A DNA stretch of 64,000 nucleotides, taken from positions 75,204,152 to 75,268,151 of the forward strand of contig CM024756.1 in assembly GCA_014218235.1 (NCBI GenBank), written 5' to 3'. This document shows, one piece after another, positions 12,140 through 23,049 of this stretch. How positions within the stretch are numbered: the first letter of the stretch is position 1; each line of letters starts with the position of its first letter. Both the position numbers and the translations under genes were made by a program. The notes under the pieces are model-generated. The model made no database searches and was not told where the DNA came from. It saw nothing but the letters and a program-made list of their open reading frames with translations. This DNA comes from Colocasia esculenta (taxonomy: Eukaryota > Streptophyta > Magnoliopsida > Alismatales > Araceae).

Positions 12140-12949
12140 TAATTCTTCTAAATGGAGTACATACAAATTCTTTTCCCTACTGGCTTCAAACACAACTGCA
12201 CCATTTTACAAGATACTGTAGTTTGATTCTTGAAAATTGATCTGATGCCCTTTATCACACAGTTGACTGATGCTTATAAGATTGTGCTTTAGTCCTTTTA
12301 CACAGTACATCTTCAATAATGATTTTTCCTTGACTCCCAACTGATCCACAACCTATTGCTGTCCCTTTTCCATTATCACCATATGTCACTGTGCCTTCTT
12401 CAGCTTCAAGGTGAGAGAACAGCTTCCTGTTGCCTGACATATGCCTTGAGCACCCGCTGTCCAGGTACCACTTAGATGCTCGAAGGCTTCCCTGTAATGA
12501 AAACAGTAAGCTTTAGGTACCCAAGTTCTTTTGGGTCTTGATTGATTAGTATCATCAATTTTCCTCTTAATTATCCATTTTTTTTGTTTATTTGGACATG
12601 TTATTTTAATATGACCCAATTGTTGCAGCGATTACAGCAAGATATTCTATTTACCTTTTCAGTTGTAGTGTATTTAAAGTTTGACTTGTATGCAGTGTCT
12701 TGTTCGTCTACAATTTGGGAGTTGGATAATTTTAGGATGTATTACGGCTTCTTCATTATCAGGAGGGATGTATCCTAACCCATATTTCTTTTTGCCTAAT
12801 CTTGTAGCTCCTTTTAGTATTAATGTTGTTTTACCATTTGTAATTTTTCTAATGTGTTGGATAGTTGTTCATTTTCTTTTGTTAATGTATTGATTTTTGG
12901 ATTTAATTTACTTATGATTCCTGATTTTCATTTTTGCTATTTGTTCAAT
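12140..12949 (-). pseudogene. copia1 gag C-terminus and protease (beyond gypsy A)
   Basis: On the minus strand, from the gypsy A junction, the reading continues gag with a coiled-coil-like NEQLSNTLEKLQ stretch. A CCHC knuckle follows near 12650-12600; its pattern is complete only if a one-base slip is allowed. Next come a PKRTWVPK linker and a protease region at about 12480-12255, with the active-site context WYLDSGCSRHMSGN read across a frame change. The protease would cut Gag-Pol. The segment joins 18077-19393 once the gypsy A insertion and one copy of its TTTAC duplication are removed. Confidence 0.8.
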
Positions 12950-12954
12950 TTTAC

Positions 12955-15154
12955 TGTAGCATATCGACTGTTCGATCGTCTCACATTAGTTATGGTGGCC
13001 AGTGTGTGGCCCTTGTTGTGTGTAGCAGGTGCTTACATACGTTTCTGGGGCATTGTGGCCGTTGGTTGGCCTAAAATGTAGGTTTGTTCTCTGTCTTTCA
13101 ACACGACAGAGGGGCTCGTCGCATTCTTATCACGAAACTCGGGGACGTCGCGTTAAGGTTGCCGCTATTTTGGCTCGCCGTCTGCATGCGTGCCGCGTGT
13201 CGCGCGCTGGACGGGCGTGCTGACATCGACAGGCAGATCGCGACGGGTATATATCCGTGTCGCGACTAGGTCGCGACGTCGCGATACGTCGCGTTCCCAA
13301 TCGAGCTGCGTTTTTAAGAAACCCTGGCAGAATAGAGCTTTCACAAGCTCTGCTCGGCCGGGGGAGGTTTTGCTCGTGGGTTTTTAGGCGATTCGAGCTC
13401 GTGGGACTTGGTTGGACGTGTTCTCGCCGCGAGGATCGCGTGTGGAGCGGGAGAAACACCGGGTTATCACTAGTTTAGGTGTTCTTCATTAATGTTGGGA
13501 GATTCTACCCTTTTTCTTCGTGGAATTATGTGTGTGTGTCGTGTGATGTGTTTACTGCTTTAAGAACCGTAGATGGCATGCTAGGACATCACAAAGAGCA
13601 TGAAAAATCGATTAGAAACCATGTATGGTAGGTTTTTTAGGGTTTTCTGGCGTAGGGGACCCGGATAGGGTTTTTCGCCTGTGAAGGCGACGATCTCCCC
13701 TGTTACGATCTGATCGTGACAGAACGATACGTCGCGTTCGCTCTCTTGATTGCGACTAGTCGGGGCGTCTCTATCTGAACGTAACCTGAGCCTCTCTCGC
13801 GATTGCAGCCGAGGGTTGTTATTTACGTACAATTGTTAATGAATGTATCCGTTACTGTTAAACTGATGCATGGCATGGTTAATCGATGTGTGTAGAGGTG
13901 GTTTGTGGTGCTTTGACATTTGTTGCGCTTCTCGAAGTTATGTTCACATGGTGATCTACAGGGTCACGTAGTACTGTGTGTGATTGGTTTCAGTGACTCG
14001 TATGTGTTCATGTGGTTTACGTAGCGTGCACGAGTTTCTGTGTGCGTGGCAGGTAGTAATACGCCTTACGTGGTTACCTCTACAGTTGGGATCCCCAGGT
14101 TCCGAGGTGAGCCAGGCATGTGGGTGTGCACAGGGTTTGTCCCGGTACAGTGGTACTGTCAGGGTCTTGTCATATTCCTAGATACCCTCACTCTCGGGGA
14201 GAGTTGCCGTCCGACTGAGGGAAAGACGGCAGTGGGACACCGACTTGTGAGAGTTTGTTGTTTAGTCGCTTGTAGCGTGCTCGTAGTGGGGGGGACGGAC
14301 ACCAGTAGACGTACTGGACCCCAGCTAGTCCTCTTTCCAGTGCCTCACTTTATGGAGCCTAGGCCAGAGTCCCTAAAGGTGACAGGCATGGGCCTGCGGG
14401 GTGTGACCTGCAGGTGTGGTGGCTTGGTTGGTCTCCACAGTTCTTGTTTGGTTTAGTGGAGCGGCAACTGGACCTTCCGTCCATGGCTGTGAGGCTGAGA
14501 GGTAGACCTGTGTGTTTGTCCGGGTTGATTGCTAGTGTCGCGAGCCAGGCTACGCGACCCAAGTTTGGCGTTTACCTACTTTAGCTCGTACACCTGTTTG
14601 GGTTTTCCGTTTATTTATTTATTAACATTACTTTCAAGATTAGGAAGTGTAATTAAGTTATAGCTTTAATATCTTGCTTAAATAATTCTATAAATTGTTA
14701 TAGCGTAGCTTCCTACTTAGTTACTTGAGTTGTGGTTTGTTCAGTTTCTTTGGGGAGTTTCCCTACTGAGCCAGTGACTAGCGAGGCTCACCCCCCTACT
14801 CCTTTCAGGTGAGGGATAGCATGAGGCTTCCCATCTGTCTTCTAGTTTCGGGCCGCACCGTAGTGGAGCAGGGTCTACGCCACCTCCAGCAGTGTAATTT
14901 TTCTCTCTTTGTACACCTCGGGGTATGCCCCAAGTTTTGTTCTACAGGTTTAAGGTTTTAGTTGTGAAACTGACTATGTAATCCCATGTAAATTTTGTGG
15001 AATGGAAAGTTTACATATGTTTTGTGGTTTCCTTTATATTTCTACGGACTTGTGTGAATGATATCCCTTGCGAAGCTTCGGCTCGTTCGCAGGAGGCGGA
15101 GTTGTGTCCGGCTCGTTATCAGGTTAATGGGTTTGAACGATGTGGTCCGTCACA
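12955..15154 (+). repeat. gypsy A 5' LTR
   Basis: A 2200-bp LTR with TG...CA ends, bounded by the TTTAC duplication on the left and the primer-binding site on the right. It contains a CpG-rich block with TCGCGAC motifs (13130-13450 and 13680-13760). Its last 1.2 kb is repeated at 16870-18071. Confidence 0.92.
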
Positions 15155-15156
15155 GT

Positions 15157-15168
15157 TGGTATCAGAGC
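15157..15168 (+). promoter_or_regulatory. gypsy A primer-binding site
   Basis: TGGTATCAGAGC two bases after the LTR end; it is complementary to the 3' end of plant initiator-Met tRNA. Confidence 0.93.
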
Positions 15169-15308
15169 ATAGTCCGTATAAATGTTAAGGAACAGGAAAT
15201 TTACATAGCCAATTCTCTACTGAAACCCACTGCTAGTAGTTGACCTTGGGTTTTGTGTTAATAATTGTTGTGTTGTGTGGTTGGAAATTGTTTGTGCTGT
15301 AATCAGAA

Positions 15309-16440
15309 ATGGCATCGAAGAGATTAGGGAGGAGGTGGTGATGATCCGGAGGATCCTACCCAGAGGATGATTGAGCGGATATGGGAAAGTCTTACGGAGA
15401 TTTGTATGAGGATGGATCAACCAGGACCCGCACAGCCAGCGATACAATTGTTGAGGAGGTAGTACCAGCAGCCCCAATTTTACCCTAAGTAGGAGTTGAG
15501 GTACCTCCTATAGTACCTGTGCACCCTACAGTACCAATGAGGCCAGCTACCGCAGAGGATCCCACAGCTCTTGTGGAGAGGTTTCTGAGGTTACAGCCCC
15601 CTACTTACTCAGGTGGGCCTAACCCAGATACTGCAGAGCATTAGATACATGAGATCGAGAGGGTATTTGTGACTATGAGGTGTCCGCAGAAGGACATAGT
15701 CATTCTTGCTATTTATCAGTTGAGGGGATTTGCTCGGGAATGGTGGAAGCTCAAGTTGCAAACTGTTTTTACAGGAAGGACAACGATGGATTACTTGGAC
15801 AGAGTTTTTGACGGTTTTCAATGAAACGTTCTTTCCACTACAGATCCAGCAAGCAAAGAGGGAGCAGTTTAGAACTTTACAGCAAGGAGATTATCTGTGT
15901 TGGAGTATCAAATGAGATTCATGGCATTGAGTAGATATGCCCCTTATGTGGTGACCGATCATGCAATAATGGTGGAGTACTTTATTAGGGGATTGAGGTC
16001 TGAATTGCAGAATGCAGTAGCTCCACTAATGTGCAAGACAGTAGAGGAAGCGGCACAGCGGGTAGCTATGTTGGAGAGGAGTTTGTAGGTTAGGCAGAGT
16101 CAGTCTCAGGTGGGAGGTTCAGGCAGCTTCCGACTTCCCCAGCAATCACAGGGCATTAGTAAAGGAAAGGCACCCTCAGGAGCATCATCGTTTGGGATAG
16201 CAAAGTGGGGTAAGCAAATTAAGAATTCTACCATGGAGGAGGACGAGGCAGAGGCAGACAACAGGGTTTTCAGCAGTGGCGTGGCTACAGGCCACTGGTT
16301 CCAGAGGAGTACTAGCAGAGTACCGCAAGTCAGGCTGCAACTTTTGGGAGGTCATATGTTATGCTTGTGGTCACCAGGACATTATGCCAGGGATTGTCCG
16401 TCTCAAGGATATGGTTATGGTAGACAGACTCAGTAGTAGC
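15309..16440 (+). pseudogene. gypsy A gag
   Basis: From the ATG at 15309 the reading meets early stops, then a Retrotrans_gag-type core. VERFLRLQPPTYSGG is at about 15574, and AIYQLRGFAREWWKLK at 15711-15758 has no intron, unlike gypsy B and C. SVLEYQMRF and LSRYAPYVV follow at about 15893-15950. A CCHC knuckle near 16352-16400 is split between two frames: CYAC in one, GHYARDCPS in the next. Gag would form the particle shell and bind RNA; this copy has several stops and frameshifts. Confidence 0.85.
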
Positions 16441-16507
16441 AACTACATATCAGCTGTCAGCAGAGAGAGGCAGAGGAACCCCTTTTCAGAGAGGAGGTCG
16501 AGGTTGG

Positions 16508-16868
16508 GTGATGGCGATTACCAAGGCGCAGGCAGAAGCATCAAATCTCATTGAAGGTATATTAACGATCTTTGATTTCTCAGCTACAATATTAATTGAT
16601 CCGAGTGCTTCTCATTCATTTATTTCCGAAGATTTCTTGGATAGTCTGGCTCATCCCATAGAAGAAAGGCAGTGTGAATTGGTGGTTGAGTTACCTACCA
16701 GTGATTTTATGCTTTCTTCCTGTTATTTAGATGAGGTTCCAATTGTGATTCATGGGAATCAGTTGCCGGCAAAGTTATATGCTTTGTCTTTAAGGAATAT
16801 GATTTGATTCGGGGTATGGATTGGTTAGAAGCTTATGGTGCTCTGGTAGACTGTAGAAAAAGAGGGTC
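16508..16868 (+). pseudogene. gypsy A protease, truncated at the deletion junction
   Basis: A retropepsin-like segment with ILIDPSASHSFIS where relatives have LFDTGATHSFIS. The catalytic D-T-G is therefore D-P-S and activity is unlikely. The family motif GMDWLEAYGALVDC follows at about 16815. The reading ends where 3' LTR sequence begins, so no RT follows. Confidence 0.82.
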
Positions 16869-16869
16869 A

Positions 16870-18071
16870 GCTACAGGCTCATGTGGTAGTGCGTGTGATT
16901 GGTTTCAGTGACCCGTATGTGTTCACGTGGTTTGCGTAGCGTGCACGAGTTTCTGTGTGCGAGGCAGGTAGTGATACGCCTTCCATGGTTACGTCTACAG
17001 TTGGGAGCCCCAAGTTCCGAGGTGAGCCAGGCACGTGGGTGTGCTCGGAGTTTGTCTCGGTACAGTGGTACTGTCAGGGTCTTGTCGTCTTCCTGGACAC
17101 CCTCACTCTCGGGGAGAGTTGCTGTCCAGCTGAGGGAAAGAGGGCAGTAGGATAGTGACTTGTGAGAGTTTGTTGTTTAGTCTATTGTAGCGCACTCGTA
17201 GTGGGGGGGACGGACACCAGTAGATGTACTGGATCCCAGCTAGTCCTCTTTCTAGTGCCTCACTTTATGGAGCTTAGGCTGGAGTCCCTAAAGGTGACAG
17301 GCATGGGCTTGCGGGGTGTGACCTCTAGGTGTGGTGGTTTGGTTAGTCTCCACAGTTCTTGTTTGGTTAGTGGAGCGGCAGCTGGACCTTCCGTCCGTGG
17401 CTGCGAGGCTGAGAGGTAGACCTGTGTGTTTGTTCAGGTTGGTTGCTAGTGTCGCGAGCCAGGCTACGCGACCCGAGTTTGGCGTTTACCTGCTTTAGCT
17501 CGTACACCTGTTTGGGTTTTCCATTTATTTATTTATTAACATTACTTTGAGATCAGTGTGCGGTAGTTAAGTTACAGCTTTAATATCTTGCTTAAATAAT
17601 TCTATAAATTGTTATAGCGTAGCTTCCTACTTAGTTACTTGAGTTGTGGTTTGTTCGATTTCTTTGGGGAGTTTTCCTACTGAGCCAGTGACTAGCGAGG
17701 CTCACCCCCTACTCCTTTCAAGTGAGGGATAGCAGGAGGCTTCCCAACTGTCTTCTAGTTACGGGCCGCACCGTAGCGGAGAAGGGTCTGCGACAACTCC
17801 AGCAGTGTAATTTTTTTGTCTTTGTACACCTCGGGGTATGCCCCTGGTTTTTGTTTGTACAGGTTTATGGTTTTAGTTGAGAAACTGACTATGTAAATCC
17901 CATGTAATGATTTGTGGAATGGAATGTTTACTTTTGTTCTATGGTTTCCTTTATATTTCTACGGACTTGTGTGAATGATATCCCTTGCGAAGCTTCGGCT
18001 CGTTCGCGGGAGGCGGAGTCGTGTCAGGCTTGTTATCAGGTTAATGGGTTTGAATGATGTGGTCCGTCACA
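16870..18071 (+). repeat. gypsy A 3' LTR, 5'-truncated
   Basis: About 1.2 kb aligning to 13957-15154 of the 5' LTR, including the shared end GGTCCGTCACA. The first roughly 1 kb of this LTR is absent. The join to protease sequence near 16868 is the deletion breakpoint. Confidence 0.9.
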
Positions 18072-18076
18072 TTTAC

Positions 18077-19393
18077 TTTTCAAGTCTTCACACAATAAGT
18101 CCTTTCTTCTTTTTAGCTCAGAAATTTGTTGTTCCAGTTGTTCATTTTCAGATTTTAGATCTAAATTAGTGTTTTCCAAGCAAGCATGATTTTTCTTACT
18201 GACTTTTAGTAATTTACACCCATCTTTGTATTTACTATATAGTTCGTTAAAAGCATCTTCTAAACTATCGGATTCAGATTCATTGCATAAAGAAAAAGAT
18301 GAGTCAGATGATACCTTTTCATCGATGTTAGCCATGAAGGCCAGCTTGGCCTTTTCTTCTTCATCTCCACTTGAGCCTGACTCACTGTCAGAGACGATGC
18401 TGTTGTCCCAAGCTGCTGCCATGGCTTTCTTCTTGTATCTTCTAAGCCTTCTGAAGCTATCTTTCTTCTGACTTTTGTTTTCTTTAGCTTTGGACATTCA
18501 ATTTTGATATGTCCGGGCTTCTTGCATTCATAACAGATGGGCTCAGCTCTCTTTGAGTCTTTTCCTTCTAGCTTCTTAAAATCTTTGTTTTTCTTAAAGT
18601 GTCTCCTTCCGGACTGGTACTCCTTTTTAGCAAGTATACTTTTTAGTTTTCTAGAGAGGAGAGCTTCCTCATCTTCACTGCTTCTTATGCTTTCATTATC
18701 ATCTGAAGATTCTTCTGATGCATCTTCTTCTGCCTTGAGAGCATTGGAATGTTTTTTTCTGCTTGATGACTCTCCCAACCTTTCCATGTTGATCTCATGA
18801 GCCATTAAGGACCCAATGAGTTTCTCTAGTGACATTCTCTTTATGTCATTAGCCTCTTCTATTGCTATCACCTTAGGAGTCCACGAGGCTGGTAGGGATC
18901 TTAAGATTTTTCTGACCATATCTCCCATTTCATACGTCTTTCCAAGACTAGCCAATCCATTTGTAATATCGGTGAATCTGTTGTACATCTATGTTATTGT
19001 TTCTTTTGGCTGCATCTGGAATCTCTCGTACTGTGTTACCAAAACATCTGTTCTAGTTTCATTCACTTTGTTAGTACCTTCATACGTGATCCTCAACTTC
19101 TCCCACATCTCCATTACGGATTTGGAGGCAGATATACGGTTGAACTCTTTCTTGCTAAGAGCGCAACACAATATGCTTTTGGCCATGCAGTTGAGAGAGA
19201 TCTTTTTCTTGTCATCTTACGTCCATTTGTCTTTCTTGTTTGTGACCAGAAAATCTTCTTTCTCTATAATGGACCAAATCTGATAATCAAGCCCTTGAAG
19301 AAAGAACTCCATTCTCGTCTTCCAATATGTGTACTCTTCATCATCGAACAATAGTGGTCTGTTGACTGACTGGCCCTCGAAATGACCTTGAGC
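18077..19393 (-). pseudogene. copia1 gag, main part
   Basis: From 19393 the reading continues the codons begun at 38475. It gives QSVNRPLLFDDEEYTYWK, the UBN2/DUF4219-type capsid region (ITYEGTNKVNETRTDV, KILRSLPASWTPKV, EKLIGSLMAHE), an acidic Ser/Glu stretch and the zinc knuckle CYECKKPGHIKIEC near 18525. A long coiled coil (NLDLKSENEQLEQQISELKR) reaches the gypsy A junction. Breaks are seen at about 19187, 18988 and 18497. Gag packages element RNA into cytoplasmic particles. Two insertions (gypsy A and B) have cut it into three parts. Confidence 0.9.
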
Positions 19394-21852
19394 TGTGACG
19401 GCCCTCATTATATCGGTACGGTTATACCAACCCACGTCGGTATAGCGAGCGCTGCCACAGTGTGACATTTACCCAAACGATACAAACAGCTGAGATACAC
19501 GCGAATATACAACAGAGTAGCGGAAGTAAAAGACAACTGTCTCCATTCATTCATCATCCACATTAAACATACATGCAATTCGCAATTTAACATAAAAGGA
19601 ACTAAAGTTCACATAAATTAAATTGCTGAAATAGAAATACAAATTGTCCACACTTTTACATTCTTTTCATAATACTCTAATACAGTGTTCAAATTACATA
19701 CTTATGAAATACACAAATCTCAAGAAACTCCAAAGCTAGCTAATCTCCGCGCTCGGAGTCCGTCTCCACCGTCTCCTCCAACGGTGCCGTGTCACCAACT
19801 ATACCTATACGCCGAAGCAAGGAGTGAGTCCAAGGACTCAGCAAGCAACACTACTCATGATATACACGTACAAGTCCTAGTGGTTTCTACATGCACATTT
19901 ACAATTTGCAACACATAGCATGCTACTCAATTCAAGTTTCAACCTAGCATGAATGTTTTACAATTTTATACATCAATCATGCTTTCAGATTTCTAAAATA
20001 AAATTACCTATCACATGCTCTCTATTCAATTTACTCATGAAACTTAATCTTTAAAGAATCAAAACATGAGAGCTATCAACATGACGTTATGCACACATGA
20101 AAGGGGAACACAACTAGCATGAATCTCTCATATCCTTAAGTACATACATAACCTTTTCACATGCTTTAGGTTGCTGATTTCACATGGTTTAACGGCTGTA
20201 AACCTATACATGAAAGCTACAACATGGCATAAAACATATCATGTGATCAAGCAATCATGCTATCTTGTACCCGTTTTCACCAATTATCCCCTAACATGAA
20301 TTCTAAACATCTTTGCACATGATAACATGTTGATAATAATATAAATTCACTAATTTCACATGATTTCAGATTCGTCTCACATGGTTTTCAATAACATATT
20401 TTCACATCCTTAGTTTCACATTTTCTTTACACAAGTTTCCTTTTTCACATGGTTCACTTTACACATACACATTCACATTGTCACTTACACATTTACACAT
20501 GGACACATACACATTACACATTTCACATTACACATTTTAGGTGTCGTGACACATAGTCCAAACCACCAAAGAAGGACATATACACATCACATTACACATA
20601 GAGGCCATCTAGGCATTCCAATGGCGACTCTTGGACTGCGCAGACCGGGAGAACAAGTCTCCACCCTAACCAGTGGTACTTGTCCACCTCCAGGATTCCC
20701 CCTAATGCCCTTAGGGTCACTTACACATTGAACTTTCTCAGGGGGACTTTTCCTGATACAGCTCCACTGCCCTCTATGGAAGCAGTGTCACATTAGCACA
20801 GTTACACATTTACACATTTACCGTTTTACACATGGTTTTACACTTCACACTTTTCATCTCATTCACTTTCTCACTCACATTAATATCTCTGTTTTTCCTA
20901 ACATGGTACTACAGAATTTCAGAGCTTAGCACACAGTAATTTCACTAATCAAGTTGGTTTTAGACAATAACTAATCACATTACGATAATACACGTAGATT
21001 ATCACATTTCACATGAAAATACATAACTATGATTTAATGGTCCAAATGACCTGAAATTTTAACCACATGTTGTTTTCTGGTTCAAGATCATACACTCAAA
21101 TTTTCAGATTTTTCTGAGCTAAATAGAATTTACAGAAAATAAAACACCTATTTAGCATACTATTCACAACTTAAGTTAACATGGGGTTTAATACATCTTG
21201 CAAATTGCCACTTACTGTTTTAAACAGAGGCTACTAATATATGCATGATTTGAGAATACAAATTTCCCTAAATCATACATCTATAGATCAATCACCACAA
21301 ACCATTTTTTTTTTTTTTGCATCCCTTTCTATTTATCGAACCGAATTCATTTGCAACTCATGCAAGCATGGATCAATTTACCGAAATTGGGCATACATCT
21401 ACTGATCTACTAATCTTCATGAACTGACAAAAACCAAGGCATTCAGTTAATCCTACTCATGGAACATGGATTGGCAAGAATAGTATCAAGTCATGCTTAA
21501 AAGTTTAAGGAATACATTTCCTACATTCACCATCACAAACCACATTCATCCACACACCACAATTGATATATACATAGAGTATAAGATTACCATATATCCT
21601 AATCACAGAAACCATACCGAAATTAATGTAAAGGAAGGGCAGAACAGATCACTGTTCTATCCAGAGGAACTTGGCGGCAGTCTCTGGCCGCTGACTCAGG
21701 GTCAGCGACAGGGCCGATGGACGCCAAGCATGATCTGGGCGTCCAGGGACCTTGCCGTCAAGCCAGGTCTGTGCAGAACACAGACCTGACCTCTCAAGAT
21801 TTGGTGAATGGGAGGGTCTAGGACTTGAGGGAAAATGTACAAAAATTACAAA

Positions 21853-22480
21853 ACCAACCTAGACTCATACGGGAACATCATGGATAGGTCACTTGCCTTC
21901 TAAAAATTCCTCTAAAGGATTTAGGGCTCGGTGAAGCTCTCCTTGGGCTGTCCCAAGAAGTGCAGAACTCCCTCCAAATGATCTCTTCCTCCGGGCTCCT
22001 GGATGATCTCCACGCCAAGGGGATGTCGGGGAAGCCTCCTCCTTGATCCAGCAACCTCCTTGAAGCAGTAGATTTCCGGATCAGCTTCAGAAGTGTGGGT
22101 TTTTTTTTTTTGGGTGGCAAGGTGGGTTTTTCCCTCAGCTTTCTCCTAAGGATCATGGATAGGATCACCAACCTAGACTCATACGGGAACATCATGGATA
22201 GGTCACTTGCCTTCTAAAAATTCCTCAAAAGATTTAGGGCTCGGTGAAGCTCTCCTTGGGCTGTCCCAAGAAGTGCAGAACTCCCTCCAAATGATCTCTT
22301 CCTCCGGGCTCCTGGATGATCTCCACGCCAAGGGGATGTCGGGGAAGCTCCTCCTTTGATCCAGCAACCTCCTTGAAGCAGTAGATTTCCGGATCAAGCT
22401 TCAGAAGTGTGGGTTTTTTTTTTTTGGGTGGCAAGGTGGGTTTTTCCCTCAGCTTTCTCCTAGGGTTTTCTCTCACTTTT
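21853..22480. repeat. Two-copy tandem duplication (about 314 bp) inside gypsy B 3' LTR
   Basis: The block beginning ACCAACCTAGACTCATAC at 21853 starts again at 22167 and runs through the T-tract near 22413. The other LTR copies have the block once. The two copies are nearly identical, so the duplication is recent or an assembly effect. Confidence 0.85.
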
Positions 22481-22929
22481 TTTCTCCTCTTGCAAGGTGA
22501 AGGGAAGAGTGGGGAGAGGCCATTTCGGGTTCAGACCTAAGGAGAGTCTCTCTCCCACTCACCATGCTGATTTGACAGCCTTCAGAGCATTGGGGACATC
22601 CCCCAATGGTTGGCTTACCTTGTTTCAGAAGCTTGCAGATCTCTGCTGCGCATGCAGGCCAGAGAGATTGGCGTCCATATCGCTGGACGCCAGGATTAGT
22701 GTTGGCCTCCATGTCTGGACGCTGACACCACCTAAACGGCCTGGGCTTGACGCCAAGGTGGCCTTCGGCCAGAACTCTAAAATATGCAGAAAACCATGCA
22801 TACTGGGCATATATACATGCAATATGTATCAGTATTATATCCATACTATCACCACCATGCAATACGTACTTTATTTATATTTAATATAAACACATGCACA
22901 CGTACTCGTACTAATTAATACGTACGTAA

Positions 22930-22978
22930 ATATGTACATACACACACACAAACAACACACACACACAAATACAAATAA
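22930..22978. repeat. CA-rich microsatellite at the LTR edge
   Basis: Imperfect (CA)n run near the minus-strand start of the gypsy B LTR. It is also present in the other LTR copies (near 31120, 34775 and 38405). Confidence 0.7.
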
Positions 22979-23004
22979 TGCGATGGAAATTCGAGGGCCT
23001 TACA

Positions 23005-23018
23005 CCCTCTCCCCCTTA
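23005..23018 (-). promoter_or_regulatory. gypsy B polypurine tract
   Basis: On the minus strand AAGGGGGAGAGGG abuts the LTR start TGTAAGG. This is the expected site for plus-strand priming. Confidence 0.85.
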
Positions 23019-23049
23019 AAGAAACTTCGTCCTCGAAGTTAGAACGACA

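Larger units (their letters stand above)
12955..18071 (+). mobile_element. gypsy A: internally deleted Ty3/gypsy element nested in copia1 gag
   Basis: A 5117-bp insertion flanked by TTTAC (12950-12954 and 18072-18076), starting TGTAGC and ending GTCACA. It contains a full 5' LTR, a primer-binding site, gag and a protease start, and then passes directly into the distal part of the 3' LTR. RT, RNase H, integrase and the first roughly 1 kb of the 3' LTR are missing, which indicates one large internal deletion. Confidence 0.92.
19394..23004 (-). repeat. gypsy B 3' LTR
   Basis: A 3611-bp LTR reading TGTAAGGCCCTC at the minus-strand start (23004) and ending GGGCCGTCACA (19394). It is 343 bp longer than the first 5' LTR copy (27917-31184), mostly because of a 314-bp internal tandem duplication. 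It contains ACACATT-rich low-complexity sequence (20450-20540) and the hairpin group at 21689-21785. Confidence 0.92.

Noticed and set aside
13029..13480. Several overlapping ORFs on both strands
   Set aside because: A CpG-rich, stop-poor part of the gypsy A LTR opens frames in all directions; none has a domain.
15157..15168. tRNA-like TGGTATCAGAGC matches (also in the other elements)
   Set aside because: Only the terminal 12 bases complementary to tRNA are present, directly beside LTR ends; these are primer-binding sites, not tRNA genes.
22497..22889. 130-codon plus-strand ORF, repeated at 30680, 34326 and 37959
   Set aside because: It lies within the gypsy B LTR copies and recurs only because the LTR recurs; no domain and a non-coding location.
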